In this document: one piece after another, positions 8,559 to 18,035 of the stretch
Layout of the letters: the number at the start of each line of letters is the position of its first letter
Position numbering within the stretch: position 1 is the first letter of the stretch
Assembly: GCF_900112245.1 (NCBI RefSeq)
Contig: NZ_FOYX01000002.1
Coordinates: forward strand, 741,829-805,828
Direction of reading: 5' to 3'
Origin: Maribacter stanieri
GTDB taxonomy: Bacteria; Bacteroidota; Bacteroidia; Flavobacteriales; Flavobacteriaceae
DNA: 64,000 bases
Made by a program: the position numbers and the translations under genes
Notes under the pieces: model-generated
Told to the model about the DNA's origin: nothing
What the model saw: only the letters and a program-made list of their open reading frames with translations
Database searches by the model: none

Positions 8559-9911
8559 TTACAAACTCAACTTAACAACAGTTACAATTTCATCAGGTGC
8601 AGATTCTGGTAATTCTAAAACTGAGCCATCAGCTGTCTTATTTATCTTAATTTCAGTATCTGGAGCTACTAATAAAGAAGCTTTTTTCAATTTTAAATCT
8701 TTATGAAGCTTTAATTTTCCATCTTCTGGCCAATCAAAAACATGGGCGTAAATAACTCCGTCTTTAGTTGTATATCTGCCCCATTCTGGCATATCGAACG
8801 GACTTGCTTTAGCGCCATAAACTGACTCACCATTAGCATCGGTCCACTCACCCATCGCTTTTAATCGTCTAATACTTTGTGAAGGGAATCTACCAAAACC
8901 ATCTGGTCCAATATTCAATAAAAAGTTACCTCCTTTAGAAACGATATCCACTAGTTTTTGAATTAAGTCTTCGCTACTTTTCCACTTAGTATCATCTGGC
9001 TTATAACCCCAAGTACCGTTCATGGTCATACATGCCTCCCAATCTTCGGCAATACCAGTTGCAGGTATTTCTTGCTCTGGCGTACCAAAATCACCCGCAA
9101 AATTCCCTTCCATATCCATGCCTTCCATTCCTTTTCTTCCTTTATCTACACGGTTGTTTATAATAGTATTCGGTTGCATTTCTCTAATGAAACTATACAT
9201 TTCCTTACCCATCTCTGATGTATAATCGGCAATCCAATCCCCATCGAACCAAACCACATCTATATCTCCATAATTGGTCAATAGCTCTTTAACCTGTGGT
9301 TTCAGATAGTTTTTATAATATTGAGGAAATTCAGGATTTACAACACTTTGATCTTTCTGACCTGCATTATAATTTGGAAATAAATTACCCTGTGCCTGTG
9401 GATGATGCCAGTCTACGATAGAGTGATAAACTCCAAATTTTATTCCTTGCTTTCTTGAAGCTTCAGCTAACTCTCTAATAATATCTCGTTTAAAAGGAGC
9501 CGCATCCATAATATCATAATCAGATACTTGAGAATCCCAAAGTGCAAAGCCATCATGGTGTTTTGAAGTAATTACTATATATTTCATTCCGGCATCTTTA
9601 GCCATTTTAACCCAATCATCTGCATTAAATAATTCTGGATCAAACATAGCGGGAAACTTCTCATATTCCTCAATGGTATAATCTAATTTATCCATTGCCC
9701 ATTCGGCACCACCGCCAGCTATTTTTTCTCCTCTTTCCCCTCCGATTATAGAGTATGCACCCCAGTGAATGAACATACCGAATTTGGCATCTCGCCACCA
9801 CTCCATTCTATCATCGTCAGACAATTGTACCGCCTTCTTCGTTTGAGCACAGCCCATATTCATACTTGCAATTAACACAAGTACCGTTAGTGTTTTAGTT
9901 AGTTTATTCAT
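8559..9911 (-). CDS. GH29 family alpha-L-fucosidase (or alpha-L-galactosidase-like)
   Basis: A 450-residue enzyme with the GH29 signature from its start: WWRDAKFGMFIHWGAYS (39-55), then ITSKHHDGFALWDS (115-127). VVWFDGDW (219-226) provides the expected aspartate nucleophile, Asp223. The end of the catalytic domain has GGNFLLNIGPDGFG, and a small beta-domain follows. The N-terminus looks like a lipoprotein signal with Cys21 in a slightly off-consensus lipobox (MNMGC). Family members remove terminal alpha-L-fucose, and some act on related L-sugars. In this locus it suggests a fucosylated substrate. It starts 27 bp after the beta-helix gene. Confidence 0.92.
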   Translation of the reverse strand: MNKLTKTLTVLVLIASMNMGCAQTKKAVQLSDDDRMEWWRDAKFGMFIHWGAYSIIGGERGEKIAGGGAEWAMDKLDYTIEEYEKFPAMFDPELFNADDWVKMAKDAGMKYIVITSKHHDGFALWDSQVSDYDIMDAAPFKRDIIRELAEASRKQGIKFGVYHSIVDWHHPQAQGNLFPNYNAGQKDQSVVNPEFPQYYKNYLKPQVKELLTNYGDIDVVWFDGDWIADYTSEMGKEMYSFIREMQPNTIINNRVDKGRKGMEGMDMEGNFAGDFGTPEQEIPATGIAEDWEACMTMNGTWGYKPDDTKWKSSEDLIQKLVDIVSKGGNFLLNIGPDGFGRFPSQSIRRLKAMGEWTDANGESVYGAKASPFDMPEWGRYTTKDGVIYAHVFDWPEDGKLKLHKDLKLKKASLLVAPDTEIKINKTADGSVLELPESAPDEIVTVVKLSL

Positions 9912-9938
9912 TTCGTTGTTATTTACTTAGTTAGATTT

Positions 9939-12308
9939 TTATTTTGTTTTGATAGATAGTATTTTCTTTGCTTGATTGCGCATTACCACTACTTCAAGTT
10001 TTTCTCCTTGTTGAAGCTCCTGATCGATGGTAAAAAAGTCCTTTACATTTTTTACTGTTTTACCAGCTGCCTTTATAATTACATCTCCTTTTTTTAATCC
10101 GTTGTTTTCCACTGCCGGACTTTTACTCCATACCCCTAAAACAATTACACCGTGGGGAGAATTTAAACCGTACGCAGATTGCTCTTGTTCAGAATCAACA
10201 CTTTTTAAACTATTACGCAGCCATTCTACAGTTGGGCTAGCTTCCTTTTCTGTATGATTATTAGCACGAAATACAGGGACTTCAGGAGTTTTAGCTAAGC
10301 GTTTTAATTCTAGAGTTTGTACCCCAAACTCATCCATAGGAAAATTGTTGAATTCAATAGCCGATATTAGAGAATCGGCAGTTGCCGTAAAATCAAGTTT
10401 AGCGGGATCTTTAAATTTGGGGTCTCCAAAAACACTATGAATATCTCTACTATAGATTTGAGATTTTAACATGCTTTCTTCATTTGGAAAGAGATTATAA
10501 TCCAAGTCTTTTCCCCATCCTTTTAAACTTACATCTTGATAAGATTTCGCAATAATGTTGTGTTTAAAAACATCTAAACTCTTAGCAAACCAAACATGTG
10601 GATGCAAAGAATTATTTACCATAATATTATTCTCTACAATCCTTTCAAAACCCTCTCTCAATTTTATACCATTATTAAGACAGAGATTATTATATATGTG
10701 ATAGTTAGAAGAACCATCATCTAAATCAATATCCCAACCATGGTCACATCTAAATCTGTTTTGACGAATTGTAGTTGTTTTTACAGCATCCCAAGTGTAC
10801 ATTTCTGGATGCTCTACAGCCAAACTATCCATCACTTTTCTATTTGGATGCCAAAAGCGGTCTCTACCCCAAGAATTAAAAGAACCGTGATCACTAGTTT
10901 CTAGTACTGTATTAAATACATCGTTTTTTTCAATAATATGTCCGCCCCAGGTACCATCGCCAATATTTATACCTGCTCTGGGCACATCATAAATACTATT
11001 ATTTTTTATAGTAATATCCATAGCCATTGCTATTTGAACACCCGCTGTTTGTTTTTCAGTTCTACCTATTCGATGTATTAAATTATTCTCTACCAAACTG
11101 TTTCTTGGGTACAATTCGTTTTTAGGACCTGACAACGTATCCATTTCGGAAAAAGGAACTATTTCACCATATTGAAATGCCGGAGATCTAACTGCGGAAG
11201 GATCACCTATAAAACTAATAGCGCTTGCCCCACAATCGTAAATATGATTCTCCGTAATCTGAAGGTTGTTATTATACTTACTTGCGAGTATGGCATTACC
11301 ACCCAAATCTTTAAGAATACATTGTTCTATTTTACAATTTTCCGTCCCTTCAAAAAATACCACTCCGCCTCTATAAATTGTCCAATCGCTGCGTAAAAGC
11401 GGTTCGTATTTTTTCATAAAAGTGCGCTTGGTATGCTGCAGGGTAATATTAGAAATTGTAACGTTCTTCACTGGGTCTTTCTCGGTTCCAACCAATTGAA
11501 ACAAATCTTTTAATATTGAAACCTCAACTATTGCACTTTCTAAATTTGTTTCTATTGTAGGATATATATACAACTTAGAAGCGTCTTTATCTAAAAACCA
11601 TTCGCCTGGTGCATCTAATTCTTCTAACACATTTTCTACCATACGATATTCTTCATGTGGTTTTGATGGTCTATTGTTTTGATGCCCGCCTTCTAATTTT
11701 GCAGTTCCATCATCATTAACTCCTGTTATTCTATAATGGAATCCGCCCCATTTTCCATTATGCAATACATGAAAAAAGGATCCGACTGGATTTTTCCATG
11801 TAGATATTCTTTCTTTACTAATTGCATCTGCCGCATGCCCTTGCCAATAACCACCCTCTTCATTATAATTAGGATACCTCGCAAGTACTTGAGGTGTTCC
11901 GTTTATAATCAACTGATCAAAATCTATATTGGCAGGTACTTCAGTGATGTAGATTTTATCTTCATACTTTTGCCAAATAGGATGTAACAATTGCGATCCT
12001 TTTATATGTACTTGTGAAGCATTTACCCCGGTAATTGTAAGTCCATTTAATAAAGGTTTAATAACTACTGGTTCCTCTAAATAATACTCACCTTTAAGAA
12101 GTGTAATTATTATTTTGGTCTTAGGAAATGATTTTTTCACTTCCTCTGCTTTTTTAATTGCTTCGGGTATGGTTGAAAATGGATTTACTTCTGATCCATC
12201 ACCTTTTGCCTGTTCTGTCGGATTTACAAATAGCTCTATTGACTTATTTTCTGGTGTACATGAAAACATCAGAAACATCATTAACAAAATGGGTATATAT
12301 CTATTCAT
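9939..12308 (-). CDS. Right-handed parallel beta-helix lipoprotein with C-terminal PDZ domain
   Basis: A 789-residue lipoprotein with lipobox LMFSC (Cys17). Residues about 25-60 carry the opening IELFVNPTEQAKGDGSEVNPF, the usual start of beta-helix enzymes of the GH141/GH120 and polysaccharide-lyase type. A central right-handed beta-helix follows with repeated N-rich rungs (ENHIYDCGASAISF, ENNLIHRIGR, KNNSIYDVPRAGINIGDG). Residues about 690-789 look like a PDZ domain (HGVIVLGVWSKSPAVENNGLKKGDVIIKAAG, broken here only by description). Family members include fucosidases and xylosidases, so a GH141-like glycosidase is a reasonable guess but not proven. A PDZ domain on a PUL glycosidase is uncommon. 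It lies 12 bp after the alpha/beta hydrolase gene. Confidence 0.8.
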   Translation of the reverse strand: MNRYIPILLMMFLMFSCTPENKSIELFVNPTEQAKGDGSEVNPFSTIPEAIKKAEEVKKSFPKTKIIITLLKGEYYLEEPVVIKPLLNGLTITGVNASQVHIKGSQLLHPIWQKYEDKIYITEVPANIDFDQLIINGTPQVLARYPNYNEEGGYWQGHAADAISKERISTWKNPVGSFFHVLHNGKWGGFHYRITGVNDDGTAKLEGGHQNNRPSKPHEEYRMVENVLEELDAPGEWFLDKDASKLYIYPTIETNLESAIVEVSILKDLFQLVGTEKDPVKNVTISNITLQHTKRTFMKKYEPLLRSDWTIYRGGVVFFEGTENCKIEQCILKDLGGNAILASKYNNNLQITENHIYDCGASAISFIGDPSAVRSPAFQYGEIVPFSEMDTLSGPKNELYPRNSLVENNLIHRIGRTEKQTAGVQIAMAMDITIKNNSIYDVPRAGINIGDGTWGGHIIEKNDVFNTVLETSDHGSFNSWGRDRFWHPNRKVMDSLAVEHPEMYTWDAVKTTTIRQNRFRCDHGWDIDLDDGSSNYHIYNNLCLNNGIKLREGFERIVENNIMVNNSLHPHVWFAKSLDVFKHNIIAKSYQDVSLKGWGKDLDYNLFPNEESMLKSQIYSRDIHSVFGDPKFKDPAKLDFTATADSLISAIEFNNFPMDEFGVQTLELKRLAKTPEVPVFRANNHTEKEASPTVEWLRNSLKSVDSEQEQSAYGLNSPHGVIVLGVWSKSPAVENNGLKKGDVIIKAAGKTVKNVKDFFTIDQELQQGEKLEVVVMRNQAKKILSIKTK

Positions 12309-12320
12309 AAATGTGACTTA

Positions 12321-13214
12321 TTATAATGTAGGTTGCCCTTTGATATAACCAAGTGAGGATAAAAATTTATCGACTTCACGAGTTGTAATCCTATAATATT
12401 TATCGGTGTCTACTCTTTTATTAAAGAAACCATGACCTTGACCCTCATAAATTAATACTTCGCATCTGCTCCCTACGGCATCCATTCTTGCCTTGTAATC
12501 ATCGGCAACGGAAACAGGAATTAAATGATCTTTGTCGCCCAGAATAAATAATGTTGGCGGAGCTCCTTTTTCTATATTATGAATGGGAGAAATAGTTAAA
12601 TACGCCTCACCCATTCTTTCATGCTGAAAGCCACCGGGACCATTATCAACTACAGCATTGTATAATACCAAGGCACTCACTTTTGTATTGACCGAAAGAT
12701 CATCTGTACTTTCATTGACACTTGGTAATAAAGACACGGCAGCAGCTAAATGACCACCTGCAGACCCACCTGATGCTACCATTTTTGTATTATCTATATG
12801 TAATTCTTTTGCATGTTCTTTTAAATATCTTATTGCCGATTTAGCATCTTTTACAGCTTCATATGGCGTAGTATCATGTCTGCTTTTTACCCTGTAATCT
12901 ACTAATACGGTAACCATACCACGAGATGCAAAATACCCAGCTTGATCTCTAAATTGGTCTACTGTACCGCCGTTCCATCCACCACCGTAGTAAAAAACAA
13001 TTGTTGGGTACTTTTTGTTCTTCTTTACATTATCAGGAAAATAAAGTTCCATTTTTAATGTATCGGCATCAACAATCTTATAGATTAATTCCTTTACCTC
13101 TTTTCCAGGAATTTCGCTACTAAACTTCTTTTGCCCATATACAGAGACGGATAGAAACATGACCAATAAGCATATGCTCCATTTTGTAAAATAGTTTTCT
13201 TTTCTATTCATCAT
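12321..13214 (-). CDS. Alpha/beta hydrolase, secreted esterase (BD-FAE/lipase-like)
   Basis: A 297-residue secreted alpha/beta-hydrolase. The signal peptide ends near VYGQ (about residue 28). The oxyanion segment reads FYYGGGWNGG (74-83), in place of HGGG. The nucleophile elbow is ASGGSAGGH with Ser151, followed by LGDKDHLIP supplying the likely Asp and EGQGHGFFN supplying the His. This matches esterases of the BD-FAE/hormone-sensitive-lipase-like group seen in PULs, which remove acetyl or feruloyl groups. The 5' end overlaps the stop of the upstream lyase gene by 11 bp, or 8 bp if Met2 is used, which suggests translational coupling. Confidence 0.87.
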   Translation of the reverse strand: MMNRKENYFTKWSICLLVMFLSVSVYGQKKFSSEIPGKEVKELIYKIVDADTLKMELYFPDNVKKNKKYPTIVFYYGGGWNGGTVDQFRDQAGYFASRGMVTVLVDYRVKSRHDTTPYEAVKDAKSAIRYLKEHAKELHIDNTKMVASGGSAGGHLAAAVSLLPSVNESTDDLSVNTKVSALVLYNAVVDNGPGGFQHERMGEAYLTISPIHNIEKGAPPTLFILGDKDHLIPVSVADDYKARMDAVGSRCEVLIYEGQGHGFFNKRVDTDKYYRITTREVDKFLSSLGYIKGQPTL

Positions 13215-16005
13215 TTGTAATGTCTCTTATTTTTACTATTGCTTTTGTATAGCCTTTAGATAGTCTAAATTCTAATTGCTCACCATTTACCCAGCTTTTC
13301 AAACCCTTTCTAGTGTCAATTAGTTTCTCCCCTTCGTATATAAATAATATAGCTTCTTTACCTACTTCTGGCTGTGGAATATTAAACATTATTGGATCGC
13401 TATTCTGTATCGTTATTTCTTCTTTAGTAATTTCAAATGAGACCGTAGCTGAATCACCTGTTGCCAAAACACCCCAATTTTCTTGTTCATATTTATACAT
13501 ACCCGATAGAAATATGAACGAGGGGCTATTTTCTTTCTTTCTTACAATTGATAAAAATCCGTTTTGAAATAAACCTTCTTCCTGTATTATGGCTTCATCA
13601 GAATCATTTACCGTAAATCTATCTTTTGTAATGCCATCTGCAAACGTTACCTCAACAAATTGCGTACTTGCATTTTTTTCTGATTTTGAGAACTGAACAT
13701 TAGAAATTGAATTGGTCCCATCTTTTGAAGCAGGATTGAACACCATTGCAAATGGGTTATTCCATGCTTCTGCATTACGTTGTACAATTAATGTTGGTAT
13801 AGGTTTATCTACCAATAATTTTGGTGCCGTACCATTTGTTAAAGCTTTAGATTTTGGAGCCATTGCGGTATATACCGATTGATCTGTACTACCCTTAACA
13901 AATACCTCCATTAAGTTTGTAGCGTTCTCACCGTTATTGAATTTGAAATTTGCTGTAAAGTCTTCTGCTATTTTTACCTTCTTTTTCTCCTTCAAATAAT
14001 CATAGGCTGCTAAGTCTCCTTGATGACTACCTAAATCATTAGTGCTTTCTAAAGCTAAGGCGTTTTGATTGTTTTTTATTGTTAGCTCCGTACCAAGATT
14101 ATGGTAAAAATAGTCATGCCGTTGAACACCTTCATTTTGCTTTTTAGACCTAAAAATATCCAAAACATAACCTTGACCAGATGGTCCTAGAATGGAAGAT
14201 GTAAACCGTTGTTGTTTTGCTTTTGTTTTAGGTTCCAAAAATGAGACATTTGAATAAGTAACCTTATCAAAACTGGGAGATTCACCGGATAATGGAAAAC
14301 TATTTTCCAATTTAAATGTATGATAGCTACGCATAGCTTCATAATCTGAAATACCGTCTACTACTACCGTATTATGAGCGGGCATTCTAGAATAGTATTG
14401 TCGGTGATCATCATGCCAATAGCTTGAACCTTTTCCCATATCCGGACCTAGAACATAGCCAGCTGCATATAGTTCAATAGATACTCCATTGGCATGTGTA
14501 TGGTTTCCATATGAGGCTGTAGTAGCAACCATCATAGCGTTTTCACCAGTTCCTATCCTTTGGTTAAACCAACTGACATTAGGTGCATAAAACGTGGGTG
14601 TTGTCAATTGCATTTTTGACCCATCATTAACCTTTTCGAATTCTAGAGAATCTACATAGAAGAATAATTGAAAAAGGTCTTTTGCCTTTCTTTCATAATC
14701 TCCTTCTACAATCATATCATTCAACAAACCAGCTATCGTTTGCAATTTGTCTTTCTGATCATATTTATTATAATTGGCTATCAATAATTCAAAGTTTTCT
14801 GCTGGTAATTTTTTGTGGTTAGAATCGCCGAAGCCTATGGTATACCCTGATGGAAATAGATATTGAAATGATGATAAGGCCGCCTTTTCAACTACAGGAA
14901 AATTTGCTAATTCATTGGTATTAGTCGCATTATCTAAAAGGGTGATAATATTTAAAAGTGTGGTAATTACGTGAACCGAATACGAAGCAGATTCTGGCCA
15001 TATGCCGTTTGTTTGATCATATACCAATAAAGATTCTTTAAGAGCTGTTTGCCTGTCGGTAGAAGTTTCAAACGTATGTTCAATAAAATACTCACTACCC
15101 TTGCCGTTGTCATACTTTTCATTTGGTTCAAGAACCAATGCTACGTAGGTTAGAAATCTCGCTTGAAAAAGATTCCAATTGTTATTCGGAATTCCATTTT
15201 TTATGATCTGGTCTCCCCACTTTTGAAAAACGGCTTCACTTTTAGATACATCTAATTTATGCTCATTAAAATAGTTATATAAAAAATCATAAGATGTGAT
15301 GAGGTGTACCAATACTTTTTCATGAATTACCTCAAAAGTTGCTAAGCCCGAAATAAACTGTTGATTAGAATTACTTAAATCAACTGGTGCATCTCTATGA
15401 TACATTCCATCAATGTAAGTCATGTAAACTGGTGAAGCAAACTCTGCATACACCTTATCACCCGTTAACCAATATAGAAATGCTGCATCTTCTATAAGTG
15501 ACATAACCTTACGATTAATACCTTCAATTATATGACCCGCTTCTTTCGGATGTACCCATTCTTTTTTACCTGTTTTCTTGTGCTCTAAATATAATCCTCT
15601 AGAGTCGTCTAAATATGGCTCTACTGTTTCTAAAGAAGGTGTTTTGTACTCTGTAGCCCAATCTCTTGTACCTGAAAAACGTACCGTTGGCACAGGAGCA
15701 CTACCTTCTGAATGAGAAAAATCTCCTTCTTTTAAATAGACTTTATCATGCTTAGTCTTCCAGTTCATTTGTAATCTAGAAACCAACCATTCCGAATCAT
15801 TTTGCCACAACTGAATATACTTTTGTAAACGTTCTTTTTTTCCTGCAATCAGTTCTTTCTTCCAAGCTACATTCTCAATAGATTTAAGGAAAGCAGCTTT
15901 GTTCTGATCTGTTATATATACTCTTGGGTGTATTGGTTCTTGAGCAAGAGCTGTTGAACTACAAATTATTGCAAGCAATAACAATAGTACACGAAGCCTT
16001 TTCAT
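13204..16005 (-). CDS. Heparinase II/III-like polysaccharide lyase (paralogue)
   Basis: A 933-residue secreted lyase-type protein if started at ATG 16005, which gives a clean signal peptide (MKRLRVLLLLLA...STALAQ). A GTG at 16029 would add eight residues and overlap the GH97 stop, and is less likely. It parallels the 936-residue lyase over its whole length: HPRVYITD, EWLVSRLQMNWKTK, APVPTVRFSGTR, NNWNLFQARF, GNHTHANGVSIELY, AHNTVVVDG. Domain layout is an alpha/alpha-toroid followed by the heparinase II/III beta-sandwich. One difference is NWNLFQA here against NWNLHQA in the paralogue, so a His in the toroid is replaced by Phe. This may mean a different cut site, substrate residue or loss of activity. 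Confidence 0.84.
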   Translation of the reverse strand: MKRLRVLLLLLAIICSSTALAQEPIHPRVYITDQNKAAFLKSIENVAWKKELIAGKKERLQKYIQLWQNDSEWLVSRLQMNWKTKHDKVYLKEGDFSHSEGSAPVPTVRFSGTRDWATEYKTPSLETVEPYLDDSRGLYLEHKKTGKKEWVHPKEAGHIIEGINRKVMSLIEDAAFLYWLTGDKVYAEFASPVYMTYIDGMYHRDAPVDLSNSNQQFISGLATFEVIHEKVLVHLITSYDFLYNYFNEHKLDVSKSEAVFQKWGDQIIKNGIPNNNWNLFQARFLTYVALVLEPNEKYDNGKGSEYFIEHTFETSTDRQTALKESLLVYDQTNGIWPESASYSVHVITTLLNIITLLDNATNTNELANFPVVEKAALSSFQYLFPSGYTIGFGDSNHKKLPAENFELLIANYNKYDQKDKLQTIAGLLNDMIVEGDYERKAKDLFQLFFYVDSLEFEKVNDGSKMQLTTPTFYAPNVSWFNQRIGTGENAMMVATTASYGNHTHANGVSIELYAAGYVLGPDMGKGSSYWHDDHRQYYSRMPAHNTVVVDGISDYEAMRSYHTFKLENSFPLSGESPSFDKVTYSNVSFLEPKTKAKQQRFTSSILGPSGQGYVLDIFRSKKQNEGVQRHDYFYHNLGTELTIKNNQNALALESTNDLGSHQGDLAAYDYLKEKKKVKIAEDFTANFKFNNGENATNLMEVFVKGSTDQSVYTAMAPKSKALTNGTAPKLLVDKPIPTLIVQRNAEAWNNPFAMVFNPASKDGTNSISNVQFSKSEKNASTQFVEVTFADGITKDRFTVNDSDEAIIQEEGLFQNGFLSIVRKKENSPSFIFLSGMYKYEQENWGVLATGDSATVSFEITKEEITIQNSDPIMFNIPQPEVGKEAILFIYEGEKLIDTRKGLKSWVNGEQLEFRLSKGYTKAIVKIRDITNDE

Positions 16006-16028
16006 TATATTATAATTATATGATTTCA

Positions 16029-18035
16029 CTATTCATCTTTATTTAACGGAACTATGTGCATAGTAAATCCATTATTCGGTTTTATTTCAATGCCAATTGT
16101 ATCCGATTGCATTAATTGCATTTCTTCAATTTTCACTTTTGTTCTAGAATTAATGTTTTCATCATCGGTATATAACTTTGCCGAATAGGTGGTAGCATCA
16201 TTTAAAAAATTGAAATCTAATTTCAAGTCTTGTGGTAAATTCCCATTAATACCACCAATAAACCAATCGGATCCCTTTCTTCTTGCTATTACGCCTATTT
16301 CACCAATTGTAGCATGTAAGACTTTTGTTTCGTCCCAAGTTGTAGGTACAGCATCAAAAAACTCAAGTTCTGACTCATTACCAATATGTCTGGTATCGCC
16401 CCAAAGTCCGTCTTTTTTCTCTAACGAAGAGGCAGGTTTATCATACCAATAAAGTAATTGTAACGGACTAAAAAGACACACGGTTTTTGCTAATTGCGAG
16501 GCGTGAGAACCCATTTTATCTACTCTGCTATTATAATAACAAACTGTATTGTCTGCAGCACCAGCCAACATTCTTGTAAACATACTAATTAGAGTATGTT
16601 CATTTGAAGGACTCTCTTCATCACCAGCAATGCCTTCTTGAGTTAATAAGTTAGGGTATGTTCTGGAGAAACCCGTTGGGCGATACTCATCATGAACATC
16701 TACTACAAAACCTAAATCCGCGGCTTTTTTTATAGCGTTATGTAACCATTCAGTAGCTTCTTGATCGCCTACACGTACAAAACCAAATTTTATACCCGCA
16801 ACTCCCCATTTTCTGTATAGCGGTAATATTTCATCTAATTGTTTTTCTAGCGCCCTTCTATTAACATATAAAATTACACCTACACCTTTTTCTTTGGCAT
16901 ATTGGGTAATTGCCTCAATATCAAAAGGACCTTTTGAGCGTTTTGGGTCTAAAGTAATCGTAGTAGCATCAGACGCCTCATACATTTCATTACCGTACCA
17001 ACCAGCATCAAACAATACATATTGCATATTATGTTCAGCTACAAAATCAATAGCAACTTTACCGCCTTCTGTTGTTAAGGTTGCTTCTCGTAAAGCTTTT
17101 CCAGGAATAACCCATGAATCATCTTTTAACATACTTGGTGCACTCAAATTTTGAATGAGATAGTTGTTCTCCAATAATTCACCTTCGTTCTCCCCCATCA
17201 TAACTACGCGCCAAGGCGATTGAAAAGGTAATTTTCGCTTTACTTTAAATATATCGTTATTTCGTTCTGATACTAATGCCCCCGTTATAGTATCTTGTTT
17301 TTCTTCTGCCATTCTACCATCTAAGGAAGATTCAATACTGAAGTCTGAATTTGTTCCTTTAGAATAACTTAATCTAGCATAGTCCACCAGATTTGCCTCT
17401 GCCAATGCAATCTTGACACTATCGCTAATTTCTATTAATAAAGGTCTTTCAATACCTGTTTCTAACTGTGATAGGGGAATCTTTTTATACGCTCCTTGGG
17501 CGGTTAATACTCCTTTTTCACGCTTTGGAGTTGACCAAAGCATATGATCTTTGTTGAAATTATAATGAATTTTCTCATCAAGCTCTAACTCCTTTACTTC
17601 TCCTTGTTCAGGAATTTCATAAGCAAATGCAACGCCTTCATTATAGGCTCGAGCAATAAAATTTATAAGAACATCTCCTTTTTTTAGATGAATTTTAATT
17701 TCCTGATAATTATCTGGCACCTCACTTAGTTCTCCAAACCTTGTAGTCCAGCTATTTTCTACTTTATTCTCATCAACTTTTAAAACAGACCAATCTCCTT
17801 TAAAGTTGAAATGGTTAGATTTGATTTCTACTACCGAAGGAAGCAAAACAAGCTTATCCTCGTACATTACCTCAAAACCTATACCGCCTGTTTGGTCAGT
17901 AAAAACAGTAAATACATTTTCCCCGTTAGGTGATACCACAGTATACTCCGATACTTTAGAGCATGATAAGTTTAAAACAATAACCAGCAGTAACGCTAAT
18001 GAGTTTCTATTTTTAAAAAATGGATTTAACAGCAT
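16029..18035 (-). CDS. GH97 family glycoside hydrolase, lipoprotein
   Basis: A 668-residue lipoprotein (lipobox NLSC, Cys25) of glycoside hydrolase family 97. The N-terminal beta-sandwich begins with VVSPNGENVFTVFTDQ. The (beta/alpha)8 barrel has PWRVVMMGENEGELLENN, VLFDAGWYGNEM and LLTQEGIAGDEESPSNEH. At the position where retaining alpha-galactosidases of the family have the Asp nucleophile (KVDF type), this protein has KFGF (416-419, Gly418). From what is known of the family, a Gly there fits the inverting alpha-glucosidase (SusB) group, though the full set of catalytic Glu residues was not mapped. The start codon overlaps the preceding esterase stop by one base (TAATG). Confidence 0.9.
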   Translation of the reverse strand: MLLNPFFKNRNSLALLLVIVLNLSCSKVSEYTVVSPNGENVFTVFTDQTGGIGFEVMYEDKLVLLPSVVEIKSNHFNFKGDWSVLKVDENKVENSWTTRFGELSEVPDNYQEIKIHLKKGDVLINFIARAYNEGVAFAYEIPEQGEVKELELDEKIHYNFNKDHMLWSTPKREKGVLTAQGAYKKIPLSQLETGIERPLLIEISDSVKIALAEANLVDYARLSYSKGTNSDFSIESSLDGRMAEEKQDTITGALVSERNNDIFKVKRKLPFQSPWRVVMMGENEGELLENNYLIQNLSAPSMLKDDSWVIPGKALREATLTTEGGKVAIDFVAEHNMQYVLFDAGWYGNEMYEASDATTITLDPKRSKGPFDIEAITQYAKEKGVGVILYVNRRALEKQLDEILPLYRKWGVAGIKFGFVRVGDQEATEWLHNAIKKAADLGFVVDVHDEYRPTGFSRTYPNLLTQEGIAGDEESPSNEHTLISMFTRMLAGAADNTVCYYNSRVDKMGSHASQLAKTVCLFSPLQLLYWYDKPASSLEKKDGLWGDTRHIGNESELEFFDAVPTTWDETKVLHATIGEIGVIARRKGSDWFIGGINGNLPQDLKLDFNFLNDATTYSAKLYTDDENINSRTKVKIEEMQLMQSDTIGIEIKPNNGFTMHIVPLNKDE

